Assembly (NCBI GenBank): GCA_002286855.1
Contig: NRSV01000002.1
Location: forward strand, 430,152 to 494,151
Length of the DNA: 64,000 nucleotides
Direction of reading: 5' to 3'
Origin: Bipolaris cookei
Lineage: Eukaryota; Ascomycota; Dothideomycetes; Pleosporales; Pleosporaceae
The notes below the pieces were generated by a model. It saw only the letters and a program-made list of their open reading frames with translations. It was not told the origin of the DNA and ran no database searches. Shown one piece after another: positions 44,798 through 54,154 of this stretch (positions within the stretch are counted from its first letter, which is position 1; each line of letters begins with the position of its first letter). A program made the position numbers and the translations under genes.

Positions 44798-46930
44798 CCG
44801 TGCTGCCCGGCGTAACGCCCGGCCCGGCGTAACGCCCGCTTCGATCACCAAAATCGCAACAGCCACCAAAGTTCAACCCGCGATAACTCTATCAATATGA
44901 GCCCGATTGAGGCTGCACTTGCAGCTATTGAAGCACTAGAGCCTGGCGAAAAACTTGTATATTCTCAAATTGCAGCAAAGTTTAGTGTTAATCGTTCAAC
45001 GCTCGCGCGGAGACACCAGGGCGTCGCAAGCTCACGCAGCATTAAGGCTCAAAACCAGCAAGCACTCTACCCCCAGCAAGAGCAGGAGCTTCTATGCTAT
45101 ATTGAACGTCTTACAAGGCAAGGCCTGCCTCCTACACGGCCTATGATACTGCGCTTCGCTTCAGATATCGCAAAAAAAGAGCTTGGAAAAGGCTGGGTTG
45201 ATCGCTTTATCCAGCGCTATCAGGTTAATCTTATTTCACGCTGGGCAACTGGGATTGATCGCTCACGCCACCAGGCTGATTCAGGACTAAAGTATAAGCT
45301 CTACTTTGATCTCTTAAAAGAAAAGATTAGCCAATATAATATAGAGCCTTGTAATATATACAATATGGATGAGAAGGGCTTCATGCTAGGAGTACTCACT
45401 CGCTCAAAGCGGGTATTCAACAGGAGGCTATATGAGGAGGGGAAGATCAAGGCTCACATCCAGGATGGCAATCGGGCGTGGATAACGCTGCTGGCCTGTA
45501 TATGCGCTGATGGATCTCACATTGAGCCGAGCCTCGTATATCAGTCAGCCTCTGGCTCGATACAGGATAGCTGGCTGCAGGCCTTCGATCCTAACGATCA
45601 CCGAGTCCACTTCGCCTCATCACCCTCAGGCTGGACGAATAACGAGCTAGGCCTAGCCTGGCTCAAACAGGTGTTTGATCGATCAACAAAGCCAAAGGCT
45701 AGGCGGAGCTATCGATTACTTATCCTTGATGGCCATGGATCTCATCTCACGATGGATTTTATCGAGTACTGCGATCGCAATCGAATCCTCCTCGCTATCT
45801 ATCCACCTCATTCAACCCACACTCTTCAGCCGCTTGACGTCGTCATGTTCAAGCCGCTCTCATCAGCCTACTCAGCCCAGGTAGCTAGCTTCATGGAGAG
45901 GAGCCAAGGGCTCACATCTATGAGCAAAAGAGACTTCTATCCTATGTTTATAGCTGCCTGGGAGGCCTCGTTTAAGGAAGCTACAATACTTAAGGCCTTT
46001 GAAGCAACTGGCATCTCACCTCTTAACTCAGAGGTGATACTTAAACGATTCAATCAGCCAGCTCAATCAGGCCAATTAATTGATAGCGACTCCTCAGCCT
46101 TAAGCGCCTCTAATTGGAGGAAGATTAGGCAGCTCGTTGATCACGCTGTAACTGAGAGAGACCAGAGAAAGATCTCAAAGCTCAACCAAACGATCCACCG
46201 ACTCTCGATCAGATCAGTACTAGCTGAGCATGAGAACGTAAGACTTAAAGAGACTCTTATTGATGAGAGGCAGCGTAGAAAGCAAGGCAAGGCTCTGCCT
46301 CTAGAGGCAGAGGAGGAGTATCACGGTGGGGCTGTATTCTGGTCTCCAAGGAAGGTGAAGGAGGCACGTGATCGCCAGCTCCAACAAGGGCTTGAAGAAG
46401 AGCAGCTACAACACCAGAAAGCTGAGAGAGCTCGTGAACGAGAGGATCGGAAGCAGGCCAAGGCTCAGGAGCTTCTGATAAGGCGAGAGGCTAGAGCAGA
46501 GGCTAGGATAGCGAGGGAGAAGGCGAGAGCTGAGAGAGCTGCAGATCAAGCTACCCGACAGGCAGCTCGTAGAGCTCAACAACGCCTCCAACGAGCTCAA
46601 AAAACTTCTCAAAGGGGCAAGAAACGTACTTTTAAGGCTTCTATAAAGGCTGCTTCAAAAAAGAGAGCTGCTGCGCAGCCTCAGGCTGGCGTTGAGGCTG
46701 CAGGTGCTGCAGCAGGCCCACCACCATCTCAATCACGACACGGCCGAACAATCAAGCTCCCATCAAAATATAGATAGCTATATATATCAATTAAGGCCTC
46801 TAGAGCTCAACACTAGAAAATATCGTGATAATAGCTATCGTACGTGGCTTAATAGTTTCATGTTAGCGTTTTGATTTTGGTGATCGAAGTGGGCGTTACG
46901 CCGGGCCGGGCGTTACGCCGGGCAGCACGG
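44798..46930 (+). mobile_element. Element D: complete pogo-like transposon, 2133 bp
   Basis: Inverted repeats of 58 bp at 44798-44855 and 46873-46930 differ at one base, with TA on both sides (44796-44797, 46931-46932). Each arm contains CCCGGCGTAACGCCC twice in tandem. It carries one uninterrupted transposase gene, of the same family as element C. Confidence 0.96.
44897..46777 (+). CDS. Pogo-type DDE transposase, intact (element D)
   Basis: A single open frame of 626 residues starting 99 bases inside the element. N-terminal HTH: AKFSVNRSTLARRHQG; second HTH around ERLTRQGLPPTRPMI. Catalytic domain: YNMDEKGFMLG, LLILDGHGSH and LQPLDV, giving DD35D. The C-terminal 200 residues are highly charged and probably coiled (KAERAREREDRKQAK), ending in SRHGRTIKLPSKY. 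Unlike elements A and B there is no CCHC knuckle. No lesion is seen, so it may be active and able to mobilise relatives such as element C, whose protein is very similar, although the arms of C and D differ. Confidence 0.95.
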   Translation: MSPIEAALAAIEALEPGEKLVYSQIAAKFSVNRSTLARRHQGVASSRSIKAQNQQALYPQQEQELLCYIERLTRQGLPPTRPMILRFASDIAKKELGKGWVDRFIQRYQVNLISRWATGIDRSRHQADSGLKYKLYFDLLKEKISQYNIEPCNIYNMDEKGFMLGVLTRSKRVFNRRLYEEGKIKAHIQDGNRAWITLLACICADGSHIEPSLVYQSASGSIQDSWLQAFDPNDHRVHFASSPSGWTNNELGLAWLKQVFDRSTKPKARRSYRLLILDGHGSHLTMDFIEYCDRNRILLAIYPPHSTHTLQPLDVVMFKPLSSAYSAQVASFMERSQGLTSMSKRDFYPMFIAAWEASFKEATILKAFEATGISPLNSEVILKRFNQPAQSGQLIDSDSSALSASNWRKIRQLVDHAVTERDQRKISKLNQTIHRLSIRSVLAEHENVRLKETLIDERQRRKQGKALPLEAEEEYHGGAVFWSPRKVKEARDRQLQQGLEEEQLQHQKAERAREREDRKQAKAQELLIRREARAEARIAREKARAERAADQATRQAARRAQQRLQRAQKTSQRGKKRTFKASIKAASKKRAAAQPQAGVEAAGAAAGPPPSQSRHGRTIKLPSKYR

Positions 46931-46932
46931 TA

Positions 46933-47225
46933 AGGGTCAAACTTCGGAGCCGGAAACAGACGTCCGAAAACTTCAAGACTCCGCAACAACTATGGAGCGG
47001 CGTATGTTCACTGCCAGGGAGCTCCCGCTCTTTACCGCACAATTACATTACTCACTGCTTTTGAATATGATGATAATGGCCTTGCATTGTATATAACATG
47101 TAACACAATCACTACATAAAGTAGATAATCCAACCCGCTACATACACCCACCCACCCACAACTAACCATCCACATCCCGCGTTCAAACATTGACGGCACA
47201 AGTTGCGGACATGTTACCCACAATC
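46933..47225. other. Between element D and the UstYa-like gene
   Basis: No gene is seen; likely promoter of the following gene. It includes a run of CCCACCCACCCAC-type sequence near 47145. Confidence 0.4.
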
Positions 47226-48016
47226 ATGAGTAAGATGTCTCGTTGTAAGTGTTGAGAGCTGCCCCTCCCCCCTGCAGTACTATTTCCAATTTCCACATTG
47301 AGAGACAGTAAGCTTGCTCTCTCCAAGACACAAAACTATCCGGTTCTGAATATCAAAACCCACCATACAGCGCCAGCAATGAAGATCTGCCCTTCCTCTC
47401 CACCTCACGTAAAAAAGAGGACTACACGTCACCAGCTCCCAGCACGCCCTGCTCGCGGCTCTGTTCTGCCTTCATCATCACATCTACATCTCTAACGCTC
47501 GGCCTCCTCGCCTTCATCTTCGTCGTCGCCCAACTGCGCCACCCCGAAAGTGCCATCTCACTCTGGCCAACCTACCAGGGCGGATCACGTGTCGTCGAGC
47601 ACTGCGGCGAGTTGCCGCAGGAAGCGCAGGACCTGGGCTGCACATGGGATCTCATGAGCTTCGGCTGGGTGCACCCCCGCTGCTTCAAGCCCGATGAGTC
47701 GCAGATGTGGCTGGAGAAGTACGGCCCCTTGAAGTGGTACTATGACCTGAATGCCACACAGGAGATTGCGCCAGAGGACCTGACGACTACTGGTCGTGTC
47801 TACACCAAGCAGGGCTACCATGTTGTGCATTGTTTGTACATCCTTAAGCTTTTGCATATGGCAGGTATGAGTAGCCATGCTGTTATTGATGAGGCAATTC
47901 CACTGGCTCGTACACAGCATTGTGTGGATATGATCTCTTCGCCAAAGTACACAGACTTTAAGCATATTAATACACGCGTAGATATGCTATTTGCGCGCTG
48001 CGTGACCCTTAATTAA
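47226..48016 (+). CDS. UstYa/DUF3328-family oxidase-like protein
   Basis: The certain part is the frame from about 47328 to 48016. It has a short cytosolic start (KLSGSEYQNPPYSASNEDLP), one membrane helix (LGLLAFIFVVAQL), GCTWDLMSFGWVHPRCF, the signature YHVVHCLYILK (HxxHC) and a second TQHCVDMI block. These are the two His-Cys motifs of UstYa-like enzymes, which oxidise and cyclise peptides or modify other fungal metabolites. No ATG lies in this frame; a small first exon, 47226-47244, with a 83 bp intron to 47327 (AAG acceptor) would supply one and gives 235 residues in phase. That first exon is tentative. The gene lies between two transposons (D ends 295 bases before, E begins 96 bases after). 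Confidence 0.75.
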
Positions 48017-48112
48017 ATTAACACTTCACTTACGTTTGAACTGGAGGAGAAAGAAAAAGAATTTAAGACTGTTTAGAGAAGTACGTTTAGCGATTTTTGT
48101 TACCTAGTAGTA

Positions 48113-49626
48113 CGGAGGAGCCTTTCAAAAGTCCTTGCCCACCTTGGCGAGCAGGGGTATCAGCCCTAGTCCAAATTTGGAAGCTTCTCCGAGCCAACGT
48201 GGTCATTTTCCTCAACTTTACTATTGCTTTATCTTTAATACTCTACTATGGCGCCTTATGATATTGCCACTCGTGCTCTTGTTGTTACTCTAAAGGCTAC
48301 TGGCAAGTCAAATGATGAGATCACCTGCTTGACTGGGATCCAGAAACGTACAATCAATGATATTTTCGCTCGAGCTATCAAGCGTGGCTTTGATCCTTGC
48401 CAGCGTCCAATTGAGATCCAGAATAAGTATCTTGAAGATGCTTCTCTATCAGACCGCCCATCAAAGCAGAAGGAGCTGTCAGAAAAAGTAGTGTTTAGTG
48501 TACGCACTGATCGCTATAGCCGAGAAAAGTCTTGCGCTGACATAGCTGGTGCGCTTAGCCAGGAGGGATACAACGTCTCAGATATTACAGTATGGCGGAT
48601 CCTGAGAAAAGCAGGCTACAGGAAGACGAAGCCGACGAGGAAGCCTGGGTTGACGAAGAAGATGAGGGAAGATCGGCTTAGGTGGTGCCTAGCACATAAA
48701 AATTGGACGATTGAAGACTGGAAGAATGTTATCTGGTCTGATGAGACGTCTGTGGTGTTGAATCATAGACGCGGAGGTTATCGTATATGGATACAGGCGG
48801 ATGAAGCCTTCGTCCGCAGCTGTATTCGTGAGAGGTGGAAAGGCTATAGCGAGTTTATGTTCTGGGGCTGCTTCTCGTACGACCAGAAAGGCCCCTGTCT
48901 CTGCTGGTCGCCAGAGACTAAGAAAGAGAAGGAGGCAGCTACTACTCGAATCGACGAGCTAAATGAAAAGCTTGAGCCAATCATGAGAGCTCAGTGGGAG
49001 CTTGAGACAGGCATGCGCCGGCTTGATCTATGAGGCAGGCGTGGTATCAAGCCTTCTTGGAAATGGAATGCAAAGAATGGGAAGCTGAGTCGACGCAAAG
49101 GCTCAGGTATTGACTGGTATCGATATCAGACGTCTATCTTACTGCCAAAGCTTATCCCTTTTGCAAAGGTCTGTAAGGCTCAGCGTCCTCAAACAGTCGT
49201 TCAAGAAGATAAAGCGCCTTCCCACGATCACTACGTCCAGGAGTATATATACAATCTACACGATATCAAGAAGCTCCTTTGGTGTGGCAACTCGCCTGAT
49301 TTAAACGCTATTGAGCCATGCTGGTCGTGGATGAAGAGGATTACTGCAAAAAAAGGTGCACTAAAGAGTAGAGCAGAGGCTGTTCGTATATGGGAGCAGT
49401 GCTTGAGAGATCTACCTCAAGAGAAGATCCAGGCATGGATTGAGCATATTCCAGTTCAAATTTATGAGATAATTAGGCTAGAAGGTGGTAACGAGTATCA
49501 GGAGGGTAGGAATGTGCGTAGACTCAGAGAATAAGACTACAACATGCCGGAGAAGCTTCCAAATTTGGACTAGGGCTGATACCCCTGCTCGCCAAGGTGG
49601 GCAAGGACTTTTGAAAAGCTCCTCCG
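48113..49626 (+). mobile_element. Element E: Tc1/mariner-type transposon, 1514 bp
   Basis: Inverted repeats of 79 bp at 48113-48191 and 49548-49626 differ at about one base, begin CGGAGGAGC, and are flanked by TA (48111-48112, 49627-49628). It holds one transposase frame broken by a single stop. Confidence 0.95.
48248..49534 (+). pseudogene. Tc1-like DD34E transposase, one in-frame stop
   Basis: From the ATG at 48248 come the HTH region (LTGIQKRTINDIFARA), the Tc1-type second HTH (NVSDITVWRILRKAGYRK), and VIWSDETSVVLNHRRGG with the first Asp. A TGA at 49031-49033 follows GMRRLDL; relatives would have Arg (CGA), a C-to-T change at a CpG. The frame then continues without further break: GRRGIKPSWKW, TVVQEDKAPSHD (second Asp) and CGNSPDLNAIEPCW (Glu), with 34 residues between the second Asp and the Glu. 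One base separates it from an open frame. Confidence 0.9.
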
Positions 49627-49628
49627 TA

Positions 49629-50060
49629 GTTAGGTTTTAGTTACCAAGGCCGGATTTTTGCCTTAGTACTATATGAGCGTTTTATCACGGAATTGATAAT
49701 CCTGCCGTCCTTATTTGTTAACTTTATTAATATTGAGTGTTGAATGGGCTCTGTAGCTAGCTAGCATAAGCGTGGACCGGGTGCAAACAGCAAGGTACAA
49801 AGCATGTGCGCGCGGGGCTAAAGAGAGTTTACAGGAATGCAGGAGGGTTGCTAAAAGACAGGTGTGTGTATTCAAAATTCTTGTCTATCTACGTGCGTAC
49901 AAGGTTCCCTTCTTATGCTCTCTGCTTCGGTCCTATTGTAGGGGTTGCCCTCTGCTGTGTGTGGGGTAGAGCTTCCGAGCCTTCCAATAGCTGAAACCTT
50001 ATTACGTATACGGACATTGAGTATGTATTGATAATTGAGCAGAAACAATGAGAGTCGTAT
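49629..50060. other. Intergenic, no gene seen
   Basis: Between element E and the TDT transporter's stop; short frames only. Confidence 0.5.
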
Positions 50061-51305
50061 CTACACCTCACTTCCACCATCTTGATGCTCCTCATCACCA
50101 GGCTTACGACCATGCCCTTCAATGTCCTCCATATCCTCATCCATACCAGGCCACAGCACTTTTTTCTGCAACACACCCTTCACATTAAGTACAGCCACCC
50201 AAAACCATAGTATAACAAGTATGATAGTCATTGCACTACAAATACCCTTGATTCCCGGGCTATTCAGGGCTTTCGCAATCCAGATAAGCGCAATCGTCAT
50301 TCCTGCATTTGGGAAAATGAAACCCCAGTGGTTGAGTGTAAAGTGTGAATCTTTGGCGCTGATGACGATGCTGACAGTAGCGATTGCACTGAACCAGAAG
50401 GAAATGAGCCAGAAGAAGATTCCTACAATGACGCCGAATGCTTTGATTGCGTCACCAACAGGAAACGACGTAATGGCGAGGAAGTCGGGGGGTAAATGTC
50501 TTGGAGCCTCGATACCAAGAGCGACGCACGCATTGGCGGTGTAAGCAGCTGGACCGACAGCAACGTACATGCCAGGTCGCTTCGGAATTTCAGGCAGATT
50601 GCTATTGACGAGACGAGTGAAGTAGAGGGTAAGCATCAGAAATGCAATGGTCCAACCCAGACCTTGGAACGCGATGCTGCCGATGAATATCTTGTAGCCT
50701 GGTTCAGGAGGCTGACTCTTCAGCAGGGTACTGCCCAGAACACCCAGAATTAGGAAGGGGTAGATTGGTAAGATCCACGAGGGCATGGCGTCGGCGACGG
50801 GAAGTTCTCTTCGGTCAAAGATGACGTGGTACTGGAAGACGGCGACGAGGATGACAATGGCAGCGTAGAGCCAGTAAAGTATCTCCAGTGCCTTGACTAA
50901 CCATGGCCCGCTTGAGGGAACACCGTACAGTTCCACACAGTAGATGATCAACGCAATACTTACAAAGTATGCGCCGAAGAAGAAGCTTTCGTAAGGGTGA
51001 TGTAAGCTGAGTTTCAGCGATCCACGGTTGCGTATGAAGCGGTATGAGATGCACGCGGTGAATATAAGGAATAAGACGATATCCAGTATGTAGAATATCT
51101 TTCCTATTGTCTTCAGGCCTGAGAAGCTGTATGGTTGTTGGCCAAGTAGCGTGGCGAGCGCACCGGTTGACATTGTGCATTCGAACCAAGACCAGGTAAA
51201 GTGGTCAAGACGCTTCTTCCATGGCAGGTGTGTGGGGTTGTAATCTTCTCTTTGTGCTGGCCGGGTACGCCGTTTGATAGGGCGAGGAAGTGAGTGCGAA
51301 GGCAT
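50061..51305 (-). CDS. TDT/SLAC1-family C4-dicarboxylate (malate) transporter-like protein
   Basis: A single exon of 414 residues with about ten hydrophobic helices. Family text includes FTWSWFECTMSTGALATLL at helix 1, TIGKIFYILDIVLFLIF at helix 2, and NHWGFIFPNAGMTIALIW near the C-terminal helices. This is the tellurite-resistance/dicarboxylate (TDT) superfamily; yeast Mae1 (malate uptake) and Ssu1 (sulfite export) are relatives, and the helix 1 text favours the malate type. The C-tail is acidic and polar (EDMEDIEGHGRK). Ordinary composition; no sign of damage. It lies just outside the transposon-rich zone. Confidence 0.9.
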   Translation of the reverse strand: MPSHSLPRPIKRRTRPAQREDYNPTHLPWKKRLDHFTWSWFECTMSTGALATLLGQQPYSFSGLKTIGKIFYILDIVLFLIFTACISYRFIRNRGSLKLSLHHPYESFFFGAYFVSIALIIYCVELYGVPSSGPWLVKALEILYWLYAAIVILVAVFQYHVIFDRRELPVADAMPSWILPIYPFLILGVLGSTLLKSQPPEPGYKIFIGSIAFQGLGWTIAFLMLTLYFTRLVNSNLPEIPKRPGMYVAVGPAAYTANACVALGIEAPRHLPPDFLAITSFPVGDAIKAFGVIVGIFFWLISFWFSAIATVSIVISAKDSHFTLNHWGFIFPNAGMTIALIWIAKALNSPGIKGICSAMTIILVILWFWVAVLNVKGVLQKKVLWPGMDEDMEDIEGHGRKPGDEEHQDGGSEV

Positions 51306-53650
51306 GCTGCTGGTCGTGTCGCCAAGGGCACCGTCGATGGTGAGGTCGTAACAACGATGCAGCCGCAGATTGTCAAAGCAATTGATCCAAACTCAACACA
51401 AAGCGTAGCGACGAAGCAGACTTGTGTTATGTCGATTGCCAAGAATTCCGCTAATACTGGGCGAAGCAAATGCCATGATTTCTTGACGTCAAATTGGCAT
51501 TCCATCGTGCAAGGCCAAGAAAAGGTTTAAAATAAAGGCGTCATAACTTGGAGAAGGTTGACTTGGAACCCTGAAGGAGTATGGCTTTCGTAGATCGCGG
51601 TGAAGGTCGAGCGAATTAGGCAGTGCCACCCCTGCATGATCGAGCCTCATAGATCTTCGTGCAACGCGATGACAGCCTTTCGCGTGTTTCTTGAAATCCA
51701 TGTCTAAGGGATTATTCAGAAGTTGGGTTGCGATAGGCTCAGCTGCGACGATCGCAGTTATAGCACCCCCGCGGCAGGAGATGTGTCGATGACGTAACGC
51801 TCGCGACAGCGAAACACCATCCTTCAGCGTCTCTCTGCGGAATTTTATTGAAAGGATTAATATAGGGAGATTGCTTATTGTCTCTGCATGTGGATACATC
51901 CGATAATACTTAATTTGCTTGTTCGCCACAACATCCTCCAGTCGTGAGAATACGCAATGTCTGCATGAATGACATTGTCATTTGATATTCCTCAAAGTGA
52001 GCTTGTTGCCGTGGAAACTGGTAAAGGATATCTTCAGTTTGCTTGAGAAGTTTGACAACATCCGGACAGCCATGGTCATCCAGGACATGGGCGACAATAT
52101 TTGCTATGGCTGGACTAAGGCCATTTGGACCATCAGACTTTTGCAGCAACCCTACGAAAACACTGAACCAACACCAAGGTTTTCCATTCATTCTTGGGGA
52201 ATTTTTCCTTTTGATAATTGTACCTAGTTCAGAATTACCGATGAGAACAGCTGAAAATCTGATCGCAAAGGTCTGACTAAATGTCAAAATCTCGGACCGC
52301 CTTGGCGAATGACAGTGAGTTAATAGAAGAAAACCCCCTTATCATAGCACAAATTGGTAAGAATAGGGTCATATATTTCTGAAAGGTGTTGATACTTTCA
52401 GGTGTTGCAACGGTCTTATGTGGGTACGTTAATGTTATTAGCTTCGTGCAAGCTACTGGCCTGCTCGGTATCTGATAAGAATGGGAGAGTCAGATCCTTC
52501 GAGAGGCAGGGACAACGCCGCTTTGCACAATCAGTCGTATCCGCTACATCTTTGTGAGTATTATGAATTCCATCCTTCCACCTACTCGGTATCGAATCTT
52601 GCTGGTGGCATGGTTGATAACGTCTATGCGCAAAACTGCTGCTATTACCCTTGAATACGTGGACGGTGGTTACTCCGGTGTCGCATTCATCACTTTCACA
52701 ACATTGATACTTAGATATAGTCTAAAAAACTTCCCAGGCCCCAAGACTCCAGGTTCTTACGCAAGTTGTTAGCGCTCTTGGGTGATTCCACGTTGGTGTT
52801 AGCAAGACCAAATTTCTCGGGCAACTCAGTCGTTCCACTAGACGCCAGGGCCGAGGGGCAGAACCTGAACTCCGCGGAATTTTCCTGATTCTCGACACAA
52901 TACCCATGGCACGCACCACAGAAGCGTGGTAATATGTTTTGCACGTCATCTCGGTTGTCCTCAGAGGCCACCACGCTGCTTTTCACCTCTCCGGTCAAGG
53001 CTCTAATGAATCGCTCGTCTAAATTCAGACACGTGATGGCATTATCTTACGCCGCCTCGAGTTGCTCATGTGGGACTATGTGCGACGTCGACTGCTTCAA
53101 AATGAAGTTGATCGAGGTCTATTTCTTTCTCCGTCGTCCTTTTCACCACACATAATCCTGCAGAAGCACTAACATTGAAACCTTTAGACATCAGTCTAGC
53201 CTCATTAGTGGTTAGAATTTACATTTAATCATTTATCAATGCTCTATATTACGACCCTGCCCACGTCTCTTACCAATATCTTGCGCAATAATATCCATGG
53301 ACTGGTTTGTAGTGAACTTTACAAAAGGTCATCATCGAACAAATTGACATTACTAAGGATACTAGGGGCGCAAAAGATTCCCGCACTATATTCTCTAACC
53401 ACATCTCGCCCGAACATGCGTACAAGAAAATGACGTCTTGACCATTAAGCAATCGTTTCCCAATTAGCAACCATCAGCACATTCCCAATCATTGTTTTCA
53501 TTCCACCCATCACGGCGCCGCAACACAGTGATGACTTCCAATACAATGTGTGCAGCAGACCTTGTTGTTTCCCGGTGCAGCATTTCCGCAAGGATCTAAA
53601 TTCAGCGTTAGCCCGTAAACTCCATGCTCATCACAACCCCGAAGAAAATT
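51306..53650. other. Gene-free stretch with protein-like minus-strand fragments
   Basis: Frames at 51910-52287 (125 codons, with DILYQFPRQQAHFEEYQM) and 52711-52998 (95 codons, with ILPRFCGACHGYC) look more protein-like than background but join to nothing I recognise. They may be remains of one decayed minus-strand gene. The remainder shows nothing. Confidence 0.35.
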
Positions 53651-54154
53651 CTATAGCTTACACCAACTCGGCAAGCAGCCACCCGTGCAAAAGGACAATG
53701 TCAAATCACCTCCAGAACCGCACACCTTGATCGAACTTCCAGCAGGCTGCTTTCCATATCCCCAAACAATACTTTGGCACGTAGTATCGCTCGGCTTAAG
53801 CGACATTGTGCGTCCGGCAAATCCATCGCCAAAGATATCGCTCATATCGTACCAGACCTGCTCGCCATCAAGATTGTACGCGAAAATAGTCTGGCTGACA
53901 TTCGGCTGAAAGATGCCATTCTCAAGCGTCGAAATCTTAAGCGCAATACCCCCGGACTGAGGGTCGCGTCGATAGGTCTCGCTGTAGGACGTCGACGGTT
54001 GGATTGTCTGCTGCGCACCGATACTTCCGCCTACGGACCAGAGGTAAATCGGTTCCGGGCATTCATTACTGACGATTGCGCGGCCGACAGCATGGACGTG
54101 AGGGAGGAAAAGGGAGGAGAGGGTAGCGAGGAGAGTGAACGACGGGAGAAACAT
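53651..54154 (-). CDS. Small secreted BYS1-like protein
   Basis: One exon of 167 residues. MFLPSFTLLATLSSLFLPHVHA is a signal peptide. The mature part (GRAIVSNECPEPIYLWSVG, then QTIQPSTSYSETYRRDPQSGGIALKI and SLKPSDTTCQSIVWGYG) matches the BYS1 domain, a thaumatin-like beta-sandwich found in small secreted proteins of ascomycetes and first described as yeast-phase-specific in Blastomyces. Its role is not known; in plant-associated fungi such proteins are sometimes effector candidates. Cys-rich end (CTGGCLPSWC). A GTGTAAG just before the stop could be a splice donor, but I could not find a partner exon that keeps the frame, so a single exon is given. Confidence 0.85.
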   Translation of the reverse strand: MFLPSFTLLATLSSLFLPHVHAVGRAIVSNECPEPIYLWSVGGSIGAQQTIQPSTSYSETYRRDPQSGGIALKISTLENGIFQPNVSQTIFAYNLDGEQVWYDMSDIFGDGFAGRTMSLKPSDTTCQSIVWGYGKQPAGSSIKVCGSGGDLTLSFCTGGCLPSWCKL

